Source: JACDAN01 sp035265935
GTDB taxonomy: Bacteria; Actinomycetota; Thermoleophilia; Gaiellales; Gaiellaceae
Reading direction: 5' to 3'
Assembly: GCA_035265935.1 (NCBI GenBank)
Contig: DATFOC010000020.1
Location: forward strand, 1 to 26,390
DNA: 26,390 bases
Below are positions 1-5,403 of the stretch, one piece after another (the stretch's first letter is position 1; each line of letters opens with the position of its first letter). The position numbers and the translations under genes were made by a program. The notes beneath the pieces were generated by a model. It saw nothing but the letters and a program-made list of their open reading frames with translations, made no database searches and was not told the DNA's origin.

Positions 1-1
1 C

Positions 2-313
2 GGTCCTATTGGTCCCCAGGGCCCCGCTGGACCTCAGGGTCCTGCCGGCCAGGATGGCCAGGACGGCCTCGATGGCTCGAGCATCATCACCGTTGCTGGA
101 GGTACCGCCTCCGGTGAGAAGCAGTTCACGGTGACCTGCCCCGCCGATCACGTCGCACTCAGCGGCGGGTTCAACATCCAGGGTTCGGTGACGGCTTCGT
201 ATCGCTCGAACGCCGCCGGCGACCCGACGGGTGTCACGTCGTGGACAATCATCCAGTCCTCGGGAGCTGCGCTCTCCGGGACGGTCTACGTCTACTGCGC
301 ACCTAGCTCGTAA
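2..313 (+). CDS. Collagen-like repeat protein, C-terminal part (partial)
   Basis: This reading frame is open from the window edge to TAA at 311-313, so the start lies outside. The first about 27 residues are Gly-X-Y triplets (GPIGPQGPAGPQGPAG, then GQDGQDGLDG), the hallmark of a collagen-like triple helix. About 75 residues without triplets follow, with two cysteines (in TVTCPADH and VYCAPSS at the end) that could form a disulfide and close a small beta-rich head domain. Bacterial collagen-like proteins are usually secreted or surface-displayed stalks carrying a globular trimerisation or binding head. Here the head is C-terminal. The ligand cannot be told. A strong hairpin follows the stop. 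The triplet region is certain; the surface location is inference because the N-terminus is not visible. Confidence 0.8.
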   Translation, partial: GPIGPQGPAGPQGPAGQDGQDGLDGSSIITVAGGTASGEKQFTVTCPADHVALSGGFNIQGSVTASYRSNAAGDPTGVTSWTIIQSSGAALSGTVYVYCAPSS

Positions 314-326
314 GCGCAACGTCGAC

Positions 327-359
327 AGCGGGAGGCCCTCTGCGGACGGGCCTCCCGCT
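327..359 (+). terminator. Strong hairpin after the collagen-like gene
   Basis: A 12-bp perfect inverted repeat (AGCGGGAGGCCC / GGGCCTCCCGCT) with a 9-nt loop starts 14 bases after the stop codon. There is no T-run after the 3' arm, so it is a U-less terminator or an mRNA 3'-end stabiliser rather than a textbook intrinsic terminator. Confidence 0.6.
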
Positions 360-387
360 AGTCGCCGTTCGTCCCATGGCGCGGCGC

Positions 388-415
388 GTGACCTCGAGAC
401 TGGTGTTGATACCCT
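388..415 (+). promoter_or_regulatory. Probable promoter of tRNA-Gly
   Basis: A -35-like GTGACC (388-393) and a -10 box TACCCT (410-415) are separated by 16 bases. The mature tRNA starts 14 bases after the -10 box. The same -10 hexamer occurs in the rsgA promoter in this window. Assignment is by motif and position only. Confidence 0.45.
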
Positions 416-428
416 GACTCGGCTACTC

Positions 429-502
429 GCGGATGTAGCTCAGTTGGCTAGAGCGTCTGCTTGCCATGCAGAAGGTCGTGGGTTCGAGTCCCATCATCCG
501 CT
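429..502 (+). tRNA. tRNA-Gly(GCC)
   Basis: The cloverleaf is complete. The acceptor stem is GCGGATG/CATCCGC, the D stem GCTC/GAGC, and the anticodon stem TCTGC/GCAGA encloses loop TTGCCAT (anticodon GCC). The T stem is GTGGG/CCCAT with loop TTCGAGT. Discriminator base T fits bacterial tRNA-Gly. CCA is not encoded. An intrinsic terminator follows within 12 bases. A degraded copy of the 3' half plus terminator recurs at 2395-2452. Confidence 0.97.
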
Positions 503-528
503 CTCCGAAGAAGCCCCGCTAAGGCGGG
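468..528 (+). repeat. Direct repeat copy 1 (tRNA-Gly 3' half and terminator)
   Basis: The interval runs from the 3' side of the anticodon stem through the terminator stem. Bases 468-497 match 2395-2424 at 27 of 30 positions, and 512-528 match 2436-2452 at all 17. This copy is in the intact, functional tRNA gene. Confidence 0.85.
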
Positions 529-534
529 GTTTTC
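514..534 (+). terminator. Intrinsic terminator of tRNA-Gly
   Basis: Stem CCCCGC/GCGGGG with loop TAAG is followed directly by TTTTCT, a compact Rho-independent terminator 11 bases after the tRNA discriminator base. Confidence 0.85.
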
Positions 535-1053
535 TGTCGGGCAGTCGTAGTGGTGGCCGGCGCGGCTGTGCCCCACACGAACCTAAGGAGTCTCAGACGG
601 CCGCGCTAGTGGCCGACTGCGCGATCCTGGACAGCGGCGGCGGCGACCCTGCTCGTCGTGTACGTCGTGGCGGGCTAGCAAGCCACCAAGCAAGGTGCGA
701 GTAACGCCGCCACACTCAGAGCACTGGCGGCGAGGGATGTCGCGAAACAGCATCGGCATTAGACCCCCTGACTGCTCGGTCGCCCCGCCGGCCCCTGCGG
801 GCCCCGCTGACGATGAACGCGATCCAAAGCCTCGGCGTCAGGCCGTCACCGCTCCGCTTGAGCGGCTCGTACGTCTCGTCTTCGTCTTCTTGCCAGCTTC
901 TCACCGCGGACCGCACGGTAGCTACGAGTGGCCGGATTCCGACCACCCCATTGGGTCATTCACGAACTGTTTACCTCCGCGGAGGTGAGCCGGAAAGGGA
1001 GCCGGAAGGGGCCGGGTGACGATCCGAACGCCCGGGCACAAGACTGCGCCGAA
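535..1053. other. Gene-free stretch
   Basis: I see no supportable gene, RNA or repeat here. Several frames stay open because of the high GC content, but their translations are arginine/proline/serine-rich, match no family I recognise, overlap each other on both strands and lack convincing ribosome binding sites. It lies between the tRNA-Gly terminator and the convergent end of the acetyltransferase gene, inside the interval bounded by the two tRNA-derived repeats. Confidence 0.5.
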
Positions 1054-1626
1054 TTAGGGCCGGTGGCGGCGGCCCTCCCACTGCTCCCGCGTCATCTCGT
1101 ACTCCGCCTCGCCTTCCTCGACGCCCTCCACCGGCGCCGTGTTGGAGGTGGGGAACGTCCGGACGTAGGTGAGACCTACCCGCTCCACCACGGCCCGCGC
1201 GCCTGTGTTTGCCGTCATGGTCTGGGCGATGATCCGGTCGAGCCCGATGTCGTCGAAGCCGTAGCGGACCAACTCACGCGCCCCCTCAGAGGCGAGGCCC
1301 TTGCGCCAGTGACGCGGCAGCAGCCGGTACCCGAGGTCGGCTACGCCCGGGTCGTCGGGCTGGTCGGGGCCGTGCGCGGGCTGAAGGATCCACCAGCCGA
1401 CGAACTTGCCGTCGACGAGGCCGACCCAGAAGCCGAGTCCGTCCACCTTCTGCGCGGCCGCCATCCGCCGCGCGTGGCTCGCTACGACCTCCTCGCGTGT
1501 GCTGGCCCGACCGCTGAGGTAGCGCATCACCTCGAAGTCCGAGTCGAGCTCGACCTCCCACTCGAGGTGCTCGTCGGCGAGCGGCACCAGCGTGATCCGC
1601 TCTGTCTGCAGCGTCTGCTGGGGCAT
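1054..1626 (-). CDS. GNAT family N-acetyltransferase (RimJ/RimL type)
   Basis: The 190-residue protein is a single Acetyltransf_3-type GNAT domain. It starts TLQTERITLVPLADEHLEW, the usual beta1-alpha1 opening of RimL-like enzymes. It continues with a GLGFWVGLVDGKFVGWW strand pair and the acetyl-CoA loop region GYRLLPRHWRKGLASEGAREL (Q/R-x-x-G-x-A form: RKGLAS). The C-terminal half has DRIIAQTMTANTGARAVVERVGL, where N and the following helix are typical of the family. Such enzymes acetylate amino groups of proteins or small molecules; the substrate is not readable. The ATG at 1626 is chosen because homologous openings begin within a few residues of TERI. The frame stays open further upstream but reads low-complexity sequence. 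A TACCTT box ends 11 bases before the ATG and no SD is visible, so the leader may be very short. Confidence 0.85.
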   Translation of the reverse strand: MPQQTLQTERITLVPLADEHLEWEVELDSDFEVMRYLSGRASTREEVVASHARRMAAAQKVDGLGFWVGLVDGKFVGWWILQPAHGPDQPDDPGVADLGYRLLPRHWRKGLASEGARELVRYGFDDIGLDRIIAQTMTANTGARAVVERVGLTYVRTFPTSNTAPVEGVEEGEAEYEMTREQWEGRRHRP

Positions 1627-1703
1627 GGACTCGCGCCAAGGTACTGAGCGCCCGAGGATAGAGACGGCCGCAACCGCTTGCCGCCCACGGTCTTGGTCGG
1701 CGA

Positions 1704-1985
1704 CTAGTAGCAGTAGGAGGCCCAGGTCAAACGGCGGAGAGCCTCCCAAGTCTCTTCGGTCAGAACAAGGCTGTTAGCCATGATCACGACTTGACGGTCG
1801 CCGCCCTCGCTCGCCAGGGCGATAGTCGTGTACCCGGCGGTGGTCCCGATGTGGCCCCAGGCAGGGACACATGATGTCTCTGCCTTGCCCATCATCAGAA
1901 CAACCGCGTCTAGGTGATTGTCGAGCGTCTTCAGCTCAGGCACAGTTCTTCGAAGAAGCTAACGCCCTTCCGGACCGGCTACCTA
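1704..1985 (-). pseudogene. Remnant of a beta-lactamase-family serine hydrolase (C-terminal end)
   Basis: Only the C-terminal end of a class C beta-lactamase-like (DUF-type serine hydrolase) protein is left. The readable part (1704-1943) contains AWGHIGTTAGYTTIALAS, the third active-site box (H-x-G form of KTG), followed by GDRQVVIMANS and a closing helix. These hydrolases need an upstream S-x-x-K nucleophile and a Y-x-N box, and neither is present. Upstream of 1943 the frame meets a stop within six codons. A neighbouring frame reads GVSFFEEL, which resembles the helix before the KTG box in this family, suggesting a frameshift plus an N-terminal deletion. The relic lies between an intact acetyltransferase and the SSI-like gene, in a patch bounded by tRNA-derived repeats. 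I infer that it is non-functional. Confidence 0.7.
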
Positions 1986-1989
1986 ATCT
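1984..1989 (+). promoter_or_regulatory. -10 box for a leaderless start of the SSI-like gene
   Basis: TAATCT is followed by 7 bases and then GTG at 1997, the geometry of a leaderless actinobacterial transcript. No Shine-Dalgarno is present. This supports choosing GTG 1997 over more upstream in-frame starts. Confidence 0.5.
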
Positions 1990-1996
1990 GCTCGTC

Positions 1997-2446
1997 GTGA
2001 TAAAGCACGCCGCGAGTTTGGTGGCGGTGGCCTTCGTCCTGGCCGGCTGCGGCGGCTGGGAGGGCGGCAAGTCGCCTGGGATCCAGACCGTCCTCCATAT
2101 CAAGGTGTGGCCGCAGGGCAACGACCGAGGAGCGTTTCGAGAATGGAGGCTCCACTGCGATCTCGCAGGTGGAACGCATCCAGCGCCCGAGAAGGCTTGC
2201 GAGCAACTCTTCGCCCTGGCCGATCCCTTTGCGCCCACTCCTGGCGACGCCGTCTGCACTCAGATTGACGGCGGCCCGGCCATGGCCGAGGTTGAAGGTC
2301 TGTATCGAGGCGAGACCGTCGACGCGGAGTTCACGCGCACGGACGGCTGCGAGGTTGCACGCTGGGACCGCCATGCGTTCTTGTTTCCGGTAAAGCAGAA
2401 GATCGTGCGTTCGAGTCCCACCATCGCTTTGGAGGAGCCCCGCTAA
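1997..2446 (+). CDS. Subtilisin-inhibitor (SSI)-like lipoprotein with tRNA-derived C-terminal tail
   Basis: A 149-residue exported protein. Residues 1-18 form a lipoprotein signal (positive H/K, hydrophobic core, lipobox LAGC with Cys18). The mature part has the SSI pattern: LHCDLAGGTHPAPEKAC, then CTQIDGGP, then GLYRGETVDAEFTRTDGCE and RW. Cysteines 54/68 and 87/118 have the spacing of the two SSI disulfides. SSI proteins block subtilisin-like serine proteases through a bond two residues after the third cysteine. Here that P1 position would be Gln89, unlike the Met or Lys of classical members, so target specificity is unclear. Residues from about 133 to the stop are encoded by a degraded copy of the tRNA-Gly 3' half and its terminator; TAA is the terminator loop. 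The original end of the gene was therefore probably replaced. Start supported by a -10 box 7 bases upstream. Confidence 0.75.
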   Translation: MIKHAASLVAVAFVLAGCGGWEGGKSPGIQTVLHIKVWPQGNDRGAFREWRLHCDLAGGTHPAPEKACEQLFALADPFAPTPGDAVCTQIDGGPAMAEVEGLYRGETVDAEFTRTDGCEVARWDRHAFLFPVKQKIVRSSPTIALEEPR

Positions 2447-2452
2447 GGCGGG
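2395..2452 (+). repeat. Direct repeat copy 2: degraded tRNA-Gly 3' half and terminator
   Basis: Bases 2395-2424 match tRNA-Gly 468-497 at 27 of 30 positions, starting at GCAGAAG of the anticodon stem and covering variable loop and T arm. One base is lost in the acceptor 3' strand, then AGCCCCGCTAAGGCGGG (2436-2452) is identical to the tRNA terminator stem-loop. The T-run is gone. No 5' half of a tRNA lies upstream. The T-stem has a C-C mismatch, so this is a fragment and not a tRNA. It reads as an attachment-site-like scar about 1.9 kb from the intact gene. Confidence 0.85.
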
Positions 2453-2503
2453 TCTGAGGAGCGGGACACGGCTGGGTCGAACCCCGGGACATCGGGGGTC
2501 TCC

Positions 2504-3583
2504 TTATCCAGGCTGCGCGGGAGCTCCGAGCGCCGCGCGGGCCGCGGCGACCTTGGCCCGGCGGGCTTTCGTCAGCTCCTGAACGAAGATCTGGATCGTC
2601 GCTGCGAGCGGAACCGCCGTGAGGGCGCCGAGGACGCCGAGAAGCGCGCCGAAGAGCGTGACGGCGACGATGATGAAGAACCCCGAGAGCTCGACGGCCT
2701 TGCCCTGGATCTTCGGCGTCAGAATGTTGTTCTCCACCTGCTGGTAGACGAGCAAGACGACGAGCATGATGAGTGCCGCTGTCAGCCCCTGCTCGGCCCA
2801 GAGCGTCGGGACGAGGATGACCGCGGCGATGGTGGCGCCGATGTTCGGGATCATGTCGAGCAACCCGGCGATCACCCCCAACCCGACGGCGTAGCTCGAG
2901 CCGAGCAGCCACGCCGTGACCCCCTGCGTCGTTCCGGCGATCGCGGCGATTACGACGACACCGATCGCCCAACGCGAAATCGAGGTCGTCACCCGCTCCC
3001 ACACTCCGAGCCAGCGGTCGTCTTCCCCCGGCATCAGGACGCTTCCCAACGCCCGTTTCAGGTTCGCGACGTCGCTCAGCAGGAAGATGCAGATGAACGT
3101 GATCGTGAAGGCGATGAGGAAGCCGGAGAAGAAGTCTCCCGCGATGCCGAGGACACCCGAGATCGCGTCCGGCACCGACGATGAGACCTCGTCGGATCCT
3201 GCCTGCACATTCTCGGCAGCCCCGCTGTCGCCAAGCCATGAGAGCTCGTCGGAGTCGCGTAGCTGCTCGACCGTCTGCGGAAGATCCTGGAGAAAGTCGC
3301 GAACGCTCCCCACGAGCGGAACCAGGAGGAGCAGTGCGAGCACGAGCACCGCGACGGCCGTGCCGAGGACCGTGATAGTCGCCGCGAGCCCGCGCGACAT
3401 CCCCGTCTTCGCCATCAGAAAGCGGACGGGATACTCGAACACGAGCGCCAGGAAGATCCCGATGAACACGATCAGGAAGGTCTCGCCGATCGCCACGAAC
3501 GCCGCGAGCACGCCTGCCGCGGCAGCGACCAGCAGCACGGTTCGCATCGGCAGCAGCAACTCGGTGCGGCGTGGCTCGGTCAT
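2504..3583 (-). CDS. AI-2E family transporter (PerM/TqsA-like membrane protein)
   Basis: At 359 residues this is the normal length of the AI-2E/PerM family. Three hydrophobic segments lie in the first 90 residues (VLLVAAAAGVLAAFVAI; FLIVFIGIFLALVFEYPV; a long Val/Leu-rich helix). A soluble amphipathic stretch follows (about 95-150, VRDFLQDLPQTVEQL), then a TM pair, and the C-terminal half carries the family signature region with GLLDMIPNIGATIAAVILVP and VYQQVENNILTPKIQG. Members export small molecules (AI-2 in E. coli TqsA) or act in Na+/H+ antiport; the substrate here is unknown. The tail is Lys/Arg/Ala-rich and cytosolic. ATG 3583 gives the full family N-terminus, but the minus strand just before it reads CACCTCCC, so no SD supports it; M13 is an alternative. 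The gene is divergent from the K+ channel gene, with 104 bases between them. Confidence 0.9.
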   Translation of the reverse strand: MTEPRRTELLLPMRTVLLVAAAAGVLAAFVAIGETFLIVFIGIFLALVFEYPVRFLMAKTGMSRGLAATITVLGTAVAVLVLALLLLVPLVGSVRDFLQDLPQTVEQLRDSDELSWLGDSGAAENVQAGSDEVSSSVPDAISGVLGIAGDFFSGFLIAFTITFICIFLLSDVANLKRALGSVLMPGEDDRWLGVWERVTTSISRWAIGVVVIAAIAGTTQGVTAWLLGSSYAVGLGVIAGLLDMIPNIGATIAAVILVPTLWAEQGLTAALIMLVVLLVYQQVENNILTPKIQGKAVELSGFFIIVAVTLFGALLGVLGALTAVPLAATIQIFVQELTKARRAKVAAARAALGAPAQPG

Positions 3584-3687
3584 GGGAGGTGGGGGGCGTT
3601 CACGTAGTCGGGAGACTCAATCTTGCAGTGGCCGGTGGACAGCCCCTAACGGCAGGACAGGCCCCTGCGAGCGCGAAGCGCACCGAG

Positions 3688-4113
3688 ATGCAACAAGAGT
3701 CGAGGCTCGAACGTCGCATCGACAGTGCGATTGACCGCGCCACCACGCCGCGCGGGGCTGCGGTCGTGATCGCAGTGGTGTCCACCGTGATCACACTCGC
3801 GGCCGGATTTCTGATGACGGTCGTCGACCACGAGAACTTTCCCTCGATCGGATCGGGGCTCTGGTGGGCCGTCCAGACGACCACGACGGTCGGGTACGGC
3901 GACCATGTTCCGACGACTGTCGGCGGACGGCTGGTCGCTGCATCGGTGATGCTGTTCGGGATCGGCTTCCTGACGGTGATCACTGCCGCGATCACGAGCA
4001 CGTTCGTTGCGCGATCGCGAGGCGAGGTGGCGACGGCTGCAACCGCGGAGCAGTTCCGTCAGATCGACGGACGGCTCGAGCGAATCGAGGCCGCTCTGAA
4101 GGATTCCTCGTAA
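3688..4113 (+). CDS. Two-TM potassium channel (KcsA-like ion channel)
   Basis: A 141-residue membrane protein with the minimal K+ channel plan. TM1 is about residues 22-45 (VVIAVVSTVITLAAGFLMTV), then a pore helix (GLWWAVQTTTTVGYGD) with selectivity filter TVGYGD, then TM2 (LVAASVMLFGIGFLTVITAAITSTF). The filter and the Trp pair before it match KcsA/Ion_trans_2 channels, so K+ selectivity is well supported. The C-terminus (about 105-141, EQFRQIDGRLERIEAAL) has heptad-like spacing and probably forms the tetrameric coiled-coil bundle seen below KcsA-type pores. There is no RCK or cyclic-nucleotide domain, so gating would depend on pH, lipid or voltage-independent leak. ATG 3688 is preferred to an in-frame upstream start at 3571, which would add 39 residues with no homology and overlap the divergent gene. 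Confidence 0.92.
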   Translation: MQQESRLERRIDSAIDRATTPRGAAVVIAVVSTVITLAAGFLMTVVDHENFPSIGSGLWWAVQTTTTVGYGDHVPTTVGGRLVAASVMLFGIGFLTVITAAITSTFVARSRGEVATAATAEQFRQIDGRLERIEAALKDSS

Positions 4114-4209
4114 CGCACCAGGGTTACCTGACGGGGTTCACACTGATTGGATGATGATGCGCCTGGAGGCGATGGCGACGATCGGGACGGACACCATGGG
4201 AGACCGGAG

Positions 4210-5403
4210 ATGAGCGAGACCGCCGTCGTGCAGGCATCGTCCGTGCACCCGTTCCACGAGCCGTCTCGCCGGAGGCGCCTGCTCAAGGTCGGCGCATGGC
4301 TCGTCGGCACCGCGCTGGCGATCGTCGTCCTGAACCTGCTCGGGGTCGACGTGGTCGGCTGGCTCCAGGACCTCTGGGACGAGATCAAGGACGTTCCGAC
4401 CGGCTACATGGTCGCGGGACTCGCCCTCCAGACCGGCCAGACGTTCTTTGCCGGCCTCTCGTACTACGGCATCCTGCGCGCGGCCTATCCGGGCCAGGTC
4501 GAGTTCTGGCCGATCGTGACCGCCTATGCGGCCGGCGTGGCGATGAACAACTTCCTGCCCGCGAACATCGGCACGTTCGTGACGCTGATCATGTTCGTGG
4601 CCATCATCCCGGCCTGCACGTTCGCCGGGGCGATCGCCGCCTACCTTGTCCAGAAGATCTTCTTCACGATCGCAGGCACCTTCGTCTACCTGTACCTCTT
4701 CCTGTCCGTGCCCGGATCGTTCAAAGAGAACCTCGGCAACATCTCCGAGAACCCTGTGACCACGATCTTCATCGTTGCGGGCGGGGCCTTCTTGATCATG
4801 CTCCTCGGTCGCGTCTTCTGGAAGCAGGTGAAGAAGCTCTGGGCGCAGGCGAAGCAGGGCGGCGTGATCCTCTCTCGCCCGAAGGAGTACCTGACCCGCG
4901 CATTTCTGCCGTCGTTCCTCTCGTGGCTCTGCAAGCTCGCAGTGGTCGGGATCTTCCTGGCGGCCTTTGCGATCCCCGTGACGTTCGAGTCGATCATGTG
5001 GATTGTCGGATCGGGCTCGCTCGCGAACGTCGCCTCGTTCACGCCGGGTGCGGTCGGCATCACGCAGGCCACGAACGCGCTCGCACTCGACACGTGCTGC
5101 GACGTCGCCAGGAGCACCACGATCGACTACTCCACGGCGCAGCAGCTGATCACCACCGCTTGGAACATCGTCCTCGCGATCGTGCTCGTCGTCTCGGTCT
5201 TCGGCTGGACGGGAGGGAAGCTGCTCGTCTCGGAGTCCTACACCGATGCGAAGGTGAAGGTGGCCGAGCAGAAGGCCCAGCGCGCCGAGAAGAGGGCGGA
5301 GAAGCGGGCGGACCGCGAGGAGTCGGGGCGAGGCCTGCTCCGCGGGCGGCGCGACGGCGAGGCCGGCGAGCACACCGCTCCACCAGCAGAACCTGATGTC
5401 TAG
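4210..5403 (+). CDS. Lysylphosphatidylglycerol synthase TM-region / flippase-like membrane protein
   Basis: The 397-residue protein has the UPF0104/LPG_synthase_TM architecture: about eight TM segments from residue 24 to 350. They include LLKVGAWLVGTALAIVVLNLL near the start, the family-typical motif around AYAAGVAMNNFLPANIGTFV (N-x-x-P-A-x-x-G), and a late segment SGSLANVASFTPGAVGITQA, matching the P-G-G-x-G-x-x-E/Q-type loop of MprF flippases. Family members flip or help build modified lipids; there is no aminoacyl-transferase domain, so this is the flippase part alone. Residues 355-397 are a charged, Lys/Glu/Arg-rich cytosolic tail. ATG 4210 follows a purine-rich GGGAGACCGGAG; an upstream TTG at 4147 adds only Asp/Gly-rich sequence. 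Its stop overlaps the next start by 8 bases, so the two proteins are probably translationally coupled and act together at the membrane. Confidence 0.85.
   Translation: MSETAVVQASSVHPFHEPSRRRRLLKVGAWLVGTALAIVVLNLLGVDVVGWLQDLWDEIKDVPTGYMVAGLALQTGQTFFAGLSYYGILRAAYPGQVEFWPIVTAYAAGVAMNNFLPANIGTFVTLIMFVAIIPACTFAGAIAAYLVQKIFFTIAGTFVYLYLFLSVPGSFKENLGNISENPVTTIFIVAGGAFLIMLLGRVFWKQVKKLWAQAKQGGVILSRPKEYLTRAFLPSFLSWLCKLAVVGIFLAAFAIPVTFESIMWIVGSGSLANVASFTPGAVGITQATNALALDTCCDVARSTTIDYSTAQQLITTAWNIVLAIVLVVSVFGWTGGKLLVSESYTDAKVKVAEQKAQRAEKRAEKRADREESGRGLLRGRRDGEAGEHTAPPAEPDV

Noticed and set aside
231..704. A 157-codon open frame running through tRNA-Gly and its terminator
   Set aside because: It contains a complete tRNA and intrinsic terminator, has no SD and matches no family.
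695..1019. Several overlapping open frames on both strands in the gene-free stretch
   Set aside because: Mutually exclusive, biased composition, no start signals and no recognisable domain.
429..2452. A currently mobile element bounded by attL and attR
   Set aside because: No integrase, excisionase or replication gene is readable and the second repeat has three mismatches and a deletion; only a relic is supported.
4138..5373. A 411-codon minus-strand frame opposite the flippase gene
   Set aside because: It is a GC-driven antisense shadow: Arg/Asp/Glu/Val-rich low-complexity protein facing a well-supported membrane protein.
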